Shown: positions 16,256 through 25,059 of the stretch, piece by piece
Layout: the number at the start of each line of letters is the position of its first letter
Position numbering within the stretch: the first letter of the stretch is position 1
Source of the DNA: Fodinibacter sp963811825
Lineage (GTDB): Bacteria; Actinomycetota; Actinomycetes; Actinomycetales; Dermatophilaceae
NCBI GenBank assembly: GCA_963811825.1
Contig: CAWESS010000036.1
Span: 372,001 to 436,000, forward strand
DNA length: 64,000 bases
Direction of reading: 5' to 3'
Program-made: the position numbers and the translations under genes
Notes under the pieces: model-generated
Told to the model about the DNA's origin: nothing
What the model saw: the letters and a program-made list of their open reading frames with translations, nothing else
The model's database searches: none

Positions 16256-17397
16256 ACGCTCACCACGTAGACCTCGCCGGATCCCCCGAGGTCGACGACG
16301 CCCTCGCCGGCAGCGAGGAACGCCGACTCGGCATCACCGAGCTCGATGACCCGCGTGGCCGAGCTCAGCGTGACCCGGCCCCGGAGGCAGAACGCGATGC
16401 GCGGACCCCTTCCCCCGGGAAGCACCCGCCCGGGGGTCACCCGGTGCAGCACGAACCGGTCCGAGGCACTGTCGAAGACATCGAGCCCCGGCTCGACGGT
16501 GCGGCCGCGGCCGGCGATGCCGGCCGCGGTCGGGTCCACGATCCGCAGCAGCTCGGCGACGTTGACCTCCTTGCTCGTCAACCCGGCACGCACGACGTTG
16601 TCGGAGTTCGCGAGCACCTCGATGCCCAGCCCGCGCACGTACGAGTGCAGGACGCCGGCGGCGACGTCGACGTACTCGCCCGGCTGGAGCACCCGGTGGT
16701 GCATGAGCAGCAGGACCACCAGGCCGATGTCGTCCGGGTGGTCCTCCGCCACACCGACGATCGCGGCAGCCGCGATGCCCAGCTCGTCACCGGTGGCCTC
16801 CAACCGCACACAGGCGGCGACGACGGTCCTCGCGAACTCGTCGACGTCGTCGGCCGGGGTCGCGAGCACGTGAGCGAGCACCGCGTGAACCGGGTCCGGA
16901 GCACTCGCTGCCCGCTCCACGAGGGAGGTGAACCGAGGGACCCGCAGGCGCCCGGCGAGCTCGACCACCTCGGCGTACGTGCGCATCCCGACGAACACCT
17001 CGAAGGGCGCCAGCGCGAGCAGGAGCTCGGGCTTGGCCCAGTCGTCGACGTACACGGCGTCCCCGGTGGCGGACCGGACGGTGCACGCCTGCTCTGCCGT
17101 CGGGTGGGCCTGGATCGAGATCGCTCGACCGGGCGCGAGCACCTTGAGGAGGAACGGCAGCCGGGGCCCGAAACGGTCGACGCAGTCAGCACCGAGTTCC
17201 CCGATGGCATCAGCGGCGATGAGCGTGGCCAGGTCGACACCACCGCTGCGGTCGGTGGCACTCGGTCCGCCCTCGTGAGCGCCCATCCAGAGCTCGGACT
17301 CGGGCTGCGCGCTCGGGATGTCGCGGCCCTGCAGGCTCGCGATGGACACGAGCGACCCCCACGCGTCCGTGAAGACGACGGGCGTCAGGCGATCCAC
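16237..17397 (-). CDS. manA: Mannose-6-phosphate isomerase, class I
   Basis: The enzyme interconverts mannose-6-phosphate and fructose-6-phosphate, feeding GDP-mannose for glycans. The 386-aa cupin protein has LTPVVFTDAWGS at the N-terminus, the zinc-binding segment ISIQAHPTAEQA, KPELLLALAPFEVFVGMRT, and the second zinc cluster GEYVDVAAGVLHSYVRGLG followed by ANSDNVVRAGLTSK, all diagnostic. The start is GTG 17397 with GGAGAG 10 nt upstream. It is transcribed toward sodN. Confidence 0.93.
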   Translation of the reverse strand: MDRLTPVVFTDAWGSLVSIASLQGRDIPSAQPESELWMGAHEGGPSATDRSGGVDLATLIAADAIGELGADCVDRFGPRLPFLLKVLAPGRAISIQAHPTAEQACTVRSATGDAVYVDDWAKPELLLALAPFEVFVGMRTYAEVVELAGRLRVPRFTSLVERAASAPDPVHAVLAHVLATPADDVDEFARTVVAACVRLEATGDELGIAAAAIVGVAEDHPDDIGLVVLLLMHHRVLQPGEYVDVAAGVLHSYVRGLGIEVLANSDNVVRAGLTSKEVNVAELLRIVDPTAAGIAGRGRTVEPGLDVFDSASDRFVLHRVTPGRVLPGGRGPRIAFCLRGRVTLSSATRVIELGDAESAFLAAGEGVVDLGGSGEVYVVSVPPPAF

Positions 17398-17488
17398 AGC
17401 AAGAGCACTCTCCGGGGCGGGTGGACCAGGCTGAGCGCAGGCTGGGCCGACGGGCGGGCACGACTTCGACCTCAGATGGTAACGCGGG

Positions 17489-18811
17489 TCAGAGTGCGCG
17501 GAGGCTCACCTTGGCGGGGGCCGTGGCCGACGTGACCACGGCGAGCGCTGCCACGACGTCCGGGTCGTACTCGTACCCCAGCCCGAGCTGGATCCGCTCG
17601 AGTGCGGCATCCATGTCCGCCGGGCCCGTCCGCCCTCCCGTGAGGTCGTCGTAGGCGTTCGCGACCTTGACGATCCTGCTGGCGAAGGCGACGTCCTCGC
17701 CGAGCTCGCGGACCAGTCGATAGGGCGTGGGCACCGCCTCGACGATGTCGGCCACGTCCCCCAACCCCGAGGCACGGCGGATGATCCGCGCACCCTCTGC
17801 CGAGATCTCGCGCTGGTCACTCGGCGCGGCCAGCACGGTGGCGCCGCCCGGAATGGGTTCGTGCAACGAGATCTGCCCGAGATCGTGCAGGAGGGCCGCG
17901 TACTCGAGGTCACGCAGTTCTCGCGATGTCATCCCGAGGACCCGGCCCATGCGCACACTGAGCGTGGCGACTCGCTCGGCGTGACCGGACGGGGTGTAGC
18001 CACCGGCCTCGGTCAGACCCGACAGCGTCGCGATGGTCTGTCGGTAGATCTCACGGTTCCTCGAGGCGCGGTCGACGGCCACGTAGGTGATGGCCAAGGG
18101 GAACAACGCCACCGGGAGGGCCAACAACCCCAGGACCGGTGCCATGAGGGCCACCATGGGCCCGGCGGTGATCACGGCGTACGTCAGCGGCGCGACCTCC
18201 CCGATCTCGTCACGCAACGCCGAGGCCCACGTCGTCCTCTGACGTTCGGACCGTACCGCCGACGACAACGCGATCTCGACGGCGAGCCCCACGGCCGCCA
18301 CGGCGAGGAGTCCACCGGCCACGACCCACAGGGCCACCTGCCCCCCGCTCTCGAGGTCCCACAACGGGATGCCTCCGGGAGTGACACCGCGGGCGAGCCA
18401 GGCGGCCACGCCGACGCCGACGAGCCGGGCCGCCATCTGGTCGATCCGCACGGCGCGGCCCAGGAGGTGCCGCACGATCCCGGCGAAGCCCAACCCACTC
18501 GCGACCACCAGCACGACGACTCCGGCCTCCACGTCGAAGGTCGGCTCTCCCGCGATGTCGCCGACGAAGGCGAGTGCCAGCGCCGACGCGGACGCGAGTG
18601 GCGCAGCCTCGCGACGACTCGGCATCCGCAGACGCACCAGCTCGCCGGCGACGAGCGCGACGACGAACACGATGATCGTCCGGTAGTACAGGCCCGACAA
18701 CCATCCCTCACTGGTCCACGCCGTCGAGAGAGCACCCACGAGCGTGAGCACCCCGAGGCCGAGCAGTGCCCCGGCGCGCGGTCGGTCGACGGAAGGTCGG
18801 GAGAACCTCAT
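17489..18811 (-). CDS. Membrane protein with C-terminal HD (degenerate HD-GYP) domain
   Basis: The 440-aa protein has about seven membrane helices in residues 15-260 and a cytoplasmic C-terminal HD domain. The HD half reads SGHAERVATLSVRMGRVLG, then the metal-binding ALLHDLGQISLHEP. It ends like an HD-GYP domain (ASRIVKVANAYDDLTGGR), but the HHE and GYP elements are missing (the place holds VEAVPTPYRL). HD-GYP proteins hydrolyse cyclic di-GMP; with the motif degenerate, activity or substrate may differ. Its ATG overlaps the stop of the upstream HD gene (ATGA), so the two are co-translated. Confidence 0.8.
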   Translation of the reverse strand: MRFSRPSVDRPRAGALLGLGVLTLVGALSTAWTSEGWLSGLYYRTIIVFVVALVAGELVRLRMPSRREAAPLASASALALAFVGDIAGEPTFDVEAGVVVLVVASGLGFAGIVRHLLGRAVRIDQMAARLVGVGVAAWLARGVTPGGIPLWDLESGGQVALWVVAGGLLAVAAVGLAVEIALSSAVRSERQRTTWASALRDEIGEVAPLTYAVITAGPMVALMAPVLGLLALPVALFPLAITYVAVDRASRNREIYRQTIATLSGLTEAGGYTPSGHAERVATLSVRMGRVLGMTSRELRDLEYAALLHDLGQISLHEPIPGGATVLAAPSDQREISAEGARIIRRASGLGDVADIVEAVPTPYRLVRELGEDVAFASRIVKVANAYDDLTGGRTGPADMDAALERIQLGLGYEYDPDVVAALAVVTSATAPAKVSLRAL

Positions 18812-20097
18812 CCCGCGCCCACGCTCGCTCGCCGCGCCAGCGCCTGTTCGAGCGTCCGCAGCAGATCGCGGCGGCCGGCCGGGAGGGTGCGCAGGACCTC
18901 GATGGCCTCGTCGTGGCTCAGAACTGCACCGTCAGGGCTGCCTACCTCGGTGAGGAGGTCGTACTCGTCGGCCAGGCCGACCACCAGCGCCGGGAGTCCC
19001 AGGGCTGCGCTCTCGACACCCGGGGTCGCCGCGTCACGGTGATGGGTGATGGCATCCACGGACCCCGCGAGGAAACCGACCTCCTGGAGCAGTCGGGCGC
19101 CGCGTTCGGGGTACTCCCGCAGCAGGCCACCCATCCCGACGAGCTCACCTCGCACGACCGCCGTCGGAAGGGTCGTCAGGCCCAGGTCGTGGAGCATGCC
19201 CGCGGCGCGGATGTCGGCGACGACGGCTGGACGCAGCCCCAGGTGCTCGGCCATGTGCACGCTCAGCTGGGCGACGCGTGCGCTGTGACCGGCCAGGTGG
19301 GGTGCCTTGGACTCGACCGCGGCCACGAGCACGCCCAGGGCCAGCTCATGGCCCTTGACCTCCTCGGTGTACTGCGCGAAGGCCCAGCGCGCGACGAGGA
19401 GCGGCGGCAGCACGAGCACGACACCCGCCGGGCCGAGCCCGACGGGCTCCCAGAGCACGACGAGGATGAAGGCGATGACGCCGTAGCCGAGCTGGTTGGG
19501 ACCGCTCGTCACGAGGAGTCGCCATACCTGGGTCAACATCGGCACCCCCTGTGCCAGACGGACCACGGCGGCGATCAGGACCAGGTTCCCCACGGCCTGG
19601 GCTGCGTCCGCGAGGAGGATGGGGATCCCGATGAGGCGCACGATCTCCCAGGTGCCCATCAGGCCCTCGGCATCACGAACCCCACCGGCCGCCCGGTAGA
19701 CCACTGCTCCGCTCACGCCGAGCATGGCAAACATCCCGGTGTTGAACAGGCGCGCACGCCAGGGCTGCTTCTCGCGCTGCATCGGGCCGACGAGGATGCC
19801 GACGATGCCCGCTCCCGCCGGCCCGACGAGCGCCATGGATGCCACGAGGACGATGCTCGAGAACGACAGGCTCACGCTGTTGGTGGTCAGCCCGATGCTC
19901 CCCTGCCACCACGTGAGGACGGCGAGCAGCAGCAGCACCGCCAGCGCCACGTCGACGACGAGGCCGTCGAGCCGGATGGCTGCCGCGGTGAACCCGACTC
20001 CACCCATGAAGACGGCGAGGACGAAGACATTGACAAGGCTCGGACGCCCAGCCCGTCGAGTGGCCCCGCGCGGACCCGAGGAGCCATCGGTGGACAT
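18808..20097 (-). CDS. Membrane protein with C-terminal HD (degenerate HD-GYP) domain, paralogue
   Basis: The 429-aa protein has the same plan as the downstream gene: about seven helices (residues 22-250), then HLAGHSARVAQLSVHMAEHLG and the metal motif AGMLHDLGLTTLP. Later segments YPERGARLLQEVG and ITHHRDAATPG keep the two His of HD-GYP but not the DGxGYP signature. Sequence similarity between the two proteins is low outside these motifs, so this is an old duplication or a recruited pair. A secreted-peptide gene ends 14 bp upstream in the same direction. Confidence 0.8.
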   Translation of the reverse strand: MSTDGSSGPRGATRRAGRPSLVNVFVLAVFMGGVGFTAAAIRLDGLVVDVALAVLLLLAVLTWWQGSIGLTTNSVSLSFSSIVLVASMALVGPAGAGIVGILVGPMQREKQPWRARLFNTGMFAMLGVSGAVVYRAAGGVRDAEGLMGTWEIVRLIGIPILLADAAQAVGNLVLIAAVVRLAQGVPMLTQVWRLLVTSGPNQLGYGVIAFILVVLWEPVGLGPAGVVLVLPPLLVARWAFAQYTEEVKGHELALGVLVAAVESKAPHLAGHSARVAQLSVHMAEHLGLRPAVVADIRAAGMLHDLGLTTLPTAVVRGELVGMGGLLREYPERGARLLQEVGFLAGSVDAITHHRDAATPGVESAALGLPALVVGLADEYDLLTEVGSPDGAVLSHDEAIEVLRTLPAGRRDLLRTLEQALARRASVGAG

Positions 20098-20111
20098 CGA
20101 CGGCTTGGTGC

Positions 20112-20315
20112 TCAGCCGCCCCAGCCCCAGCCCAGCAGGGAGATCAGCCCGTTGCCGGGATCGGTCACGACCAGGTCGTCGTCACCGAGGTCCACCAGGG
20201 TGGGCGGATGCGCTTGCAGGTCCGCCAGGTCGTCTGCTGCATGGGATGCTGCGGGCGCGATGAGCGCCACGGCCGCGAGCAGCGTGGCGGCGATGGTGGT
20301 GCGAAGCCTGGTCAT
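20112..20315 (-). CDS. Small secreted peptide precursor (67 aa), function unknown
   Basis: The 67-aa product has a clear Sec signal peptide: MTRLRTT, a hydrophobic stretch to about residue 22, and the AxA site SHA-AD. The mature part is about 41 residues, acidic in the middle (LGDDDLVVTDP), and ends in LISLLGWGWGG. GGAAAGGA precedes the ATG. It leads an apparent operon with two membrane HD proteins (14 bp to the next gene). I do not recognise a family. It could be a signalling peptide, a cofactor-binding subunit or a cell-envelope peptide. Confidence 0.65.
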   Translation of the reverse strand: MTRLRTTIAATLLAAVALIAPAASHAADDLADLQAHPPTLVDLGDDDLVVTDPGNGLISLLGWGWGG

Positions 20316-20492
20316 GGCTGTCCTTTCCGTTAGGCGCCGGTCCCCGGTTCAACGGCGCTTGAGGACCGAAATGGGCATGCCCGCCGCTGGAGCGAGTCTC
20401 GCATGTCTGCCGATGTGCGACAATCAACCCTGAACGTGACCGTCCGTCGTGGCCGTCACGCGCACGACCTCCCCCCGACGAAAGGCAGCCTG

Positions 20493-20567
20493 ATGAGCAA
20501 GCGCGCCCGCAAGCGTCGCTCGCGCAAGGGCAACAAGGCCAACCACGGCCGCAAGCCCAACGCCTGA
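20493..20567 (+). CDS. Ribosomal protein bL37 (24 aa)
   Basis: ATG 20493 opens a 24-codon frame starting MSKRARKRRSRKG and ending KANHGRKPNA. This closely matches the tiny, very basic bL37 of the actinobacterial large subunit seen in mycobacterial ribosome structures. AAAGG lies upstream. It is short enough that automatic gene callers often miss it. A terminator follows 20 bp downstream. Confidence 0.85.
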   Translation: MSKRARKRRSRKGNKANHGRKPNA

Positions 20568-20586
20568 GCGCCAGACCGCACAGCGA

Positions 20587-20619
20587 AACACCCGGCACGC
20601 CACAGGCATGCCGGGTGTT
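20587..20619. terminator. Hairpin between bL37 and rsrA
   Basis: Arms 20587-20597 and 20609-20619 (11 bp, perfect; AACACCCGGCA) with an 11-nt loop. It lies between convergent genes and probably works both ways. Confidence 0.7.
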
Positions 20620-20631
20620 CTCAATGTTGGG

Positions 20632-20901
20632 TCAGCGGTCGCTCTCGAACTGGATCATGGTGATGCGAGCCATGATCTGGGTGCGGACCGCGGCCGGCGC
20701 CGTCTCCCCCTGGCAGGAGCGGCGGACCACCTGCTTGAGCGCGACGTCGAGGTCGTGCTCGGCCAGACACGGCTGGCACTCGCCGAGGTGTGCGGCGACG
20801 CGGCGGACGTCGTCGGCACTCATCTCCCCGTCGAGGTACTCGAAGATCCGGTGCAGGACCTCCGAGCAGTCGCCGTGACCGGCGTGGGCGTCCTGGGTCA
20901 T
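20632..20901 (-). CDS. rsrA: Zinc-dependent anti-sigma factor, RsrA-like (mycothiol system)
   Basis: This 89-aa ZAS-domain protein binds and silences SigR until disulfide stress oxidises its cysteines and releases zinc. Zinc-ligand motif HLGECQPCLAE (HxxxCxxC) is present, with an extra N-terminal Cys (HGDCSEVL) and a later Cys in RRSCQGE. The start codon overlaps the sigR stop (ATGA), the standard arrangement for this pair. The target set in related organisms includes thioredoxin, mycothiol and proteostasis genes. Confidence 0.9.
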   Translation of the reverse strand: MTQDAHAGHGDCSEVLHRIFEYLDGEMSADDVRRVAAHLGECQPCLAEHDLDVALKQVVRRSCQGETAPAAVRTQIMARITMIQFESDR

Positions 20902-21533
20902 GACTCCTCCTGGGTCCCGAAGCCGCGCTCGCGCGCGTAGTCGGTGAGCAGGGCGCGCAGCTGGCGCCGCCCACGGTGCAGGCGGGACATCACCGTGCCG
21001 ATGGGCGTGCCCATGATCTCGGCGATCTCCTTGTAGGCGAAGCCCTCGACGTCGGCGAGGTAGACCGCCATCCGGAAGTCGTCCGGGAGCTCCTGCAGCG
21101 CCCGCTTGACCTCGGAGTCGGGAAGGTGCTCCAACGCCTGGGTCTCTGCAGACTTCAGCCCGGCCGCGGTGTGCGACTCGGCGCGCGCGAGCTGGTAGTC
21201 CTCGACCTCGGCCGCGTCGGACTTCAACGGCTCCCGCTGCTTCTTGCGGTACGTGTTGATGTAGGTGTTGGTGAGGATGCGGTACATCCACGCCTTGAGG
21301 TTGGTGCCCGGCTGGTACTGGTGGAACGCGGCATACGCCTTGGCGTAGGTCTCCTGCAGCAGGTCCTCGGCATCGGCCGGGTTTCGCGTCGTGCGCATCG
21401 CGGCGGCGTACAGCTGGTCGAGCAGGGGCAGCGCCTCGCGCTCGAAGCGCGCCCGACGCTCTGCGGTGGTCTCGGTGGCGACGTCGATCTGGTCGGCGGG
21501 GCTGTCATCGACGGGCGTGGCTGGTGTTGTCAT
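20898..21533 (-). CDS. sigR: ECF RNA polymerase sigma factor SigR (SigH-like)
   Basis: The 211-aa group-IV sigma factor has region 2 (DQLYAAAMRTTRNPADAEDL, then FHQYQPGTNLKAWMYRIL) and region 4 (LQELPDDFRMAVYLADVEGF, then IMGTPIGTVMSRLHRGRRQL). Pairing with an overlapping ZAS anti-sigma gene identifies it as the oxidative/disulfide-stress sigma. ATG 21533 is chosen: a TAGGCT -10 element (21547-21542) sits eight bases upstream, suggesting a leaderless transcript. The frame stays open upstream of this without conserved sequence. Confidence 0.93.
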   Translation of the reverse strand: MTTPATPVDDSPADQIDVATETTAERRARFEREALPLLDQLYAAAMRTTRNPADAEDLLQETYAKAYAAFHQYQPGTNLKAWMYRILTNTYINTYRKKQREPLKSDAAEVEDYQLARAESHTAAGLKSAETQALEHLPDSEVKRALQELPDDFRMAVYLADVEGFAYKEIAEIMGTPIGTVMSRLHRGRRQLRALLTDYARERGFGTQEES

Positions 21534-21675
21534 CACTTCCCAGCCTATCCGGGCCCGGCGGGGGGCCGTGGTGTCGAGGACGAGCACGATGTCGAACCTT
21601 TCGGGCGGGGGTGTGGAACAGGTCGGTCAACGCCACGGGTCCCCGGTGCATTCCCCTGTCGCCCAGCGGGGCAGG

Positions 21676-22320
21676 TCAGGTCAGGGGCAACCGGGCGACC
21701 GCCGCGGCTGCCACCAGCGCCGCTGCACGCTCCAGCGCGTGGGTCCCGGGCACCTCGTCCAGCGTCGAGCCGCGCGCCAGCTCGGCACGGACCTCGTCGG
21801 GGGTCCCGAACGCGTCGCTGATGCCCTGGATGACATGGACCGAGATGCCGTCCGCCGCGGGCATCCGCAGTTCGTCCGCACGCGAGCGGTCGGGGCGGCC
21901 GGGCGGATGCAAGGGGAAGGACAGCGCCAGGACGGCCCCGGCCCCGACCGTCGCGGCCGTGCGGCACGCGACCCGGGCTCCGGCGCTGCGCCCTCCGACG
22001 ACGAGCGGACCCACCGGCCGATCCACCTCCAGCGTGCCGAGGACTGCCAGCCACGCGCGATCGAGGGATGCCGGTGGCCCGCCGATGCGTCGACCAGCCA
22101 CCCGCCACGGCTGGTCGACGAGGGCCACCGCCCAGCCCGCCTCGACAGCTGCGACGCGCGTGGCCAGCACGTCGTCGGTCCAGCGCAGACCTCCCGCACC
22201 GTGCCCGAGGACGAGAAGACCCAGAGGGATGCCGGGTGGCCGGCTCGCGGTGACCCGCGCCGGCCCGTCGGGGGTGTCGATGAGCCGGATGGACCCGTCC
22301 GCACCCTGCGCCTCGGTCAC
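21676..22320 (-). CDS. Alpha/beta-hydrolase fold protein (KANL3/Tex30-like)
   Basis: The 214-aa protein has the start of the fold at LLVLGHGAGGLRWTDD and the nucleophile elbow VVGGRSAGARVA, followed by LSFPLHPPGRPD, the pattern of the KANL3/Tex30 hydrolase-like family. No membrane segment or signal peptide is visible. The reaction is unknown. Its GTG start overlaps the stop of the SRAP gene (GTGA), so it is translated from the same message. Confidence 0.8.
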   Translation of the reverse strand: MTEAQGADGSIRLIDTPDGPARVTASRPPGIPLGLLVLGHGAGGLRWTDDVLATRVAAVEAGWAVALVDQPWRVAGRRIGGPPASLDRAWLAVLGTLEVDRPVGPLVVGGRSAGARVACRTAATVGAGAVLALSFPLHPPGRPDRSRADELRMPAADGISVHVIQGISDAFGTPDEVRAELARGSTLDEVPGTHALERAAALVAAAAVARLPLT

Positions 22321-23156
22321 CCGGCCCCTCCGATGACCTCACCGGTCACGGGGTCGACGACGCCGACGAGCTGTTCGGGGGGGACGGGGTCCAGCAGGTG
22401 GGGCCCGTTCGAGCGGTTGCTGCTCACCGCGGTGGAGACCGGGTGGGTGGTGAAGCGGCCGCCCGGTGCGGGCTCGAGGAGCCCGAGCACGTCGGCTGCC
22501 CCGGTGCCGGGGTCGAGCCACGTGGCCCAGTCCTCCGGCTCGATGACGAGGGGCTGGCGGTCGTGGATCAGGTCGAGCCCGGGCTCGGCTGGACCGGTGA
22601 TGACGGTGAAGGTGGTGAGCCAGGCCAGCGGGTCATCGGGGTCTGCAACCGCCTTGTCGCGCCAGAACTCGTACAGCCCCGCCATGGCCACGCTGCCGCC
22701 GTCGACACGGGACGTGAAGAACGGCTGCTTGCGTGGCTTGCCCTTGGCGTCGAGGGCCGTCGGTGAGACCTGCCACTCGTACCACCCCTGCGCGGGAACG
22801 AGGGCGCGTCGGGTTGCCAGGGCGCGGGCGAAGGACGGCTTGTCGGCCACGGACTCGACCCGGGCGTTGATCATCCGGGCACCGCCACGGGTGTCCCTCG
22901 ACCAGCTGGGCACCAGGCCCCAGGTGAGGAGTCTCAGCTGACGCACGGGCGGAGCGTCGGGGTCCTCCCGGGGCGGGCGGGCGAGGACGACCGGTGCCTG
23001 CTTGGTCGGCGCGACGTTGTGGTCGGGCCTCCCGGGGGGTGGCTCCTGGGGCGAGACGAGCACGCTGCGTGTCGGCTCGCCCGTGCGATCCTCATCCACC
23101 TCGAACTCGAGGACGAGCTCGTCAGGGTTGGCCGTCGCGGCATACCGCCCACACAT
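22317..23156 (-). CDS. SRAP domain protein (YedK/HMCES-like abasic-site sensor)
   Basis: SRAP proteins form a thiazolidine crosslink between Cys2 and abasic sites in single-stranded DNA, shielding them. The 279-aa protein starts MCGRYAATA with the required Cys2. It has the active-site Asn in HNVAPTKQAP, the conserved WGLVPSWS, the Glu in GWYEWQVSP and the His in LIHDRQPLV. The start at ATG 23156 is fixed by Cys2; TAGATT six bases upstream suggests a leaderless message. Confidence 0.93.
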   Translation of the reverse strand: MCGRYAATANPDELVLEFEVDEDRTGEPTRSVLVSPQEPPPGRPDHNVAPTKQAPVVLARPPREDPDAPPVRQLRLLTWGLVPSWSRDTRGGARMINARVESVADKPSFARALATRRALVPAQGWYEWQVSPTALDAKGKPRKQPFFTSRVDGGSVAMAGLYEFWRDKAVADPDDPLAWLTTFTVITGPAEPGLDLIHDRQPLVIEPEDWATWLDPGTGAADVLGLLEPAPGGRFTTHPVSTAVSSNRSNGPHLLDPVPPEQLVGVVDPVTGEVIGGAG

Positions 23157-23237
23157 GCACCCAATCTACGCACGGAGCCCTTGAGGAACTACCTTAGGGA
23201 GACGACGTCCTGACCGCTGGAACTGACCGGAGACCCC

Positions 23238-23780
23238 ATGACCCTCGTGCGCCGTGTCGCCCGACCCCTGCTCGCAGCGATGTTCATCGCCGGCGGCCTG
23301 GACCAGTTCAAACATCCTGCGGTGAAGGCGAAGACGGCCACTCCGCTGCTCGAGACGGTGGGGCCGCGTCTGGGCCTGCCCGACGACCCCGAACTCCTCA
23401 TCCGGGCCAACGGCATGGCGATGGTGGGCGCCGGGTCACTGCTGGCACTGGGCCACCTCCCCCGGCTCGCCTCGGCGGTGCTCGCGGCGACCCTCGTGCC
23501 GACGACGGTCGCCGCGCATTCGTTCTGGAACGAACAGGATCCCGAGGTGCGGGCCCAGCAGAAGGTCCAGTTCCTCAAGAACCTCGGACTCCTCGGCGGC
23601 CTCCTCCTCGCGGCGGTCGACACCGAGGGCAAGCCCGGTCTCGCGTACCGCGCACACCTGGCCAGCGACAGCGCACACCGTGCAGTGCGCACCACCCGAC
23701 GAGAGGCTCGGCACGCGACGCGCGCCGCATCCCGCGAGGCGAAGCTGAAGGCGGTCCAGGCGCAGCATGCCCTCAGCTGA
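23238..23780 (+). CDS. DoxX family membrane protein
   Basis: The 180-aa protein has four predicted helices within residues 5-135 and the DoxX-type first helix RPLLAAMFIAGGLDQFKHP. DoxX proteins are small membrane oxidoreductase-associated proteins whose role in actinobacteria is mostly tied to redox stress. The C-terminal 45 residues are very basic and Arg/Ala-rich, probably cytoplasmic. GGAGA precedes the ATG. The last 14 bp overlap aroA. Confidence 0.85.
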   Translation: MTLVRRVARPLLAAMFIAGGLDQFKHPAVKAKTATPLLETVGPRLGLPDDPELLIRANGMAMVGAGSLLALGHLPRLASAVLAATLVPTTVAAHSFWNEQDPEVRAQQKVQFLKNLGLLGGLLLAAVDTEGKPGLAYRAHLASDSAHRAVRTTRREARHATRAASREAKLKAVQAQHALS

Positions 23781-25059
23781 CTGGGCTGCACCTACCGCCG
23801 ACGCGCCCGTCGATGCACGGGTCCTGCTTCCCGGGAGCAAGTCGCTCACCAACCGCTACCTCGTGCTCGCCTCGCTCGCGAATGACGTCTCACGCCTGCG
23901 CTCACCGCTCCGGTCCCGCGACACCGCCCTCATGGCTGGTGCCCTGAGGACCCTGGGGGCACTGATCGACGACGTCGAGGGCGGTGACTGGGTCGTGACC
24001 CCCGGCCCGGTCGCCGCAGGTGGCGAGGTCGACTGCGGGCTCGCGGGCAACGTCATGCGCTTCGTCCCACCGGTGGCCGGGCTGGCGACGGGGGCGGTTC
24101 GCTTCGACGGCGACCCCCACTCCCGCCAGCGCCCGATGGCTCCGGTCATCGGGGCGTTGCGCGCCCTCGGGGTCGACCTCGACGATGCCGGCAGCGGCCG
24201 TCTTCCGTTCACGGTCCACGGACGGGGTCGGGTGCGCGGGGGCGCGGTGACCCTCGACGCCTCCGCGTCCTCCCAGTTCGTCTCGGGGCTGCTGCTGTCG
24301 GGAGCACGTTTCGACGAGGGCGTCACCGTCCACCACGACGGGAAGACCGTCCCGAGCCTGCCGCACATCGAGATGACCGTCGAGACGTTGCGCGACGCGG
24401 GGGTCGTCGTCGACGACAGTGAGGTGCACACGTGGCGGGTCGAACCGAGTGAGATCAACGCCCTCGACGTCGTGGTGGAGCCCGACCTGTCCAACGCCGC
24501 GCAGTTCCTCGCTGCCGCGCTCGTCACGGGTGGACGGGTCCAGGTGCCCGGGTGGCCCCAGTACACCACTCAGGGAGGGGACTTCGTCCGCGACGTCCTG
24601 GACATGATGGGCGCCGAGGTCGTGCTCGACCGCAGCGGGCTCACCGTGACCGCGGGCGACGGCATCGGCGGCATCGACGTCGACCTCCACGATTCCAGCG
24701 AGCTCACTCCGGTGGTGGCAGCACTGTGTGCGCTGGCCCAGGCGCCGAGCGTCATCCGGGGGGTGGCCCACATCCGGGGCCACGAGACCGACCGGCTGGC
24801 GGCCCTGCGGACCGAGCTCAGCGCCATCGGAGCCCACGTCGTCGAGACCGAGGACGGCCTGCGGATCACGCCCGGGCCACTTCGGGGTGGCAGGTTCCAC
24901 ACCTATGCCGACCACCGCATGGTCATGGCGGCCGCCGTTCTCGGTCTCGCGGTGCCGGGAATCGTCGTCGAGGACGTCGGCACCGTCGCGAAGACGATGC
25001 CCGAGTTCACCACGCTGTGGAGCCGCATGCTCGCCGAGCGCGTCCCGGCGGGCGCCTGA
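23767..25059 (+). CDS. aroA: 3-phosphoshikimate 1-carboxyvinyltransferase (EPSP synthase)
   Basis: AroA joins phosphoenolpyruvate to shikimate-3-phosphate in aromatic amino acid synthesis. The 430-aa protein has the N-terminal active-site loop LLPGSKSLTNRYLVLASLA, the actinobacterial form CGLAGNVMRFVPPVAG in place of NAGTAMR, DASASSQFVSGLL, and the C-terminal TYADHRMVMAAAVLG with KTMPEF. Length is standard. It overlaps the DoxX gene and shares a TGATG junction with rsgA. Confidence 0.95.
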   Translation: MPSADWAAPTADAPVDARVLLPGSKSLTNRYLVLASLANDVSRLRSPLRSRDTALMAGALRTLGALIDDVEGGDWVVTPGPVAAGGEVDCGLAGNVMRFVPPVAGLATGAVRFDGDPHSRQRPMAPVIGALRALGVDLDDAGSGRLPFTVHGRGRVRGGAVTLDASASSQFVSGLLLSGARFDEGVTVHHDGKTVPSLPHIEMTVETLRDAGVVVDDSEVHTWRVEPSEINALDVVVEPDLSNAAQFLAAALVTGGRVQVPGWPQYTTQGGDFVRDVLDMMGAEVVLDRSGLTVTAGDGIGGIDVDLHDSSELTPVVAALCALAQAPSVIRGVAHIRGHETDRLAALRTELSAIGAHVVETEDGLRITPGPLRGGRFHTYADHRMVMAAAVLGLAVPGIVVEDVGTVAKTMPEFTTLWSRMLAERVPAGA

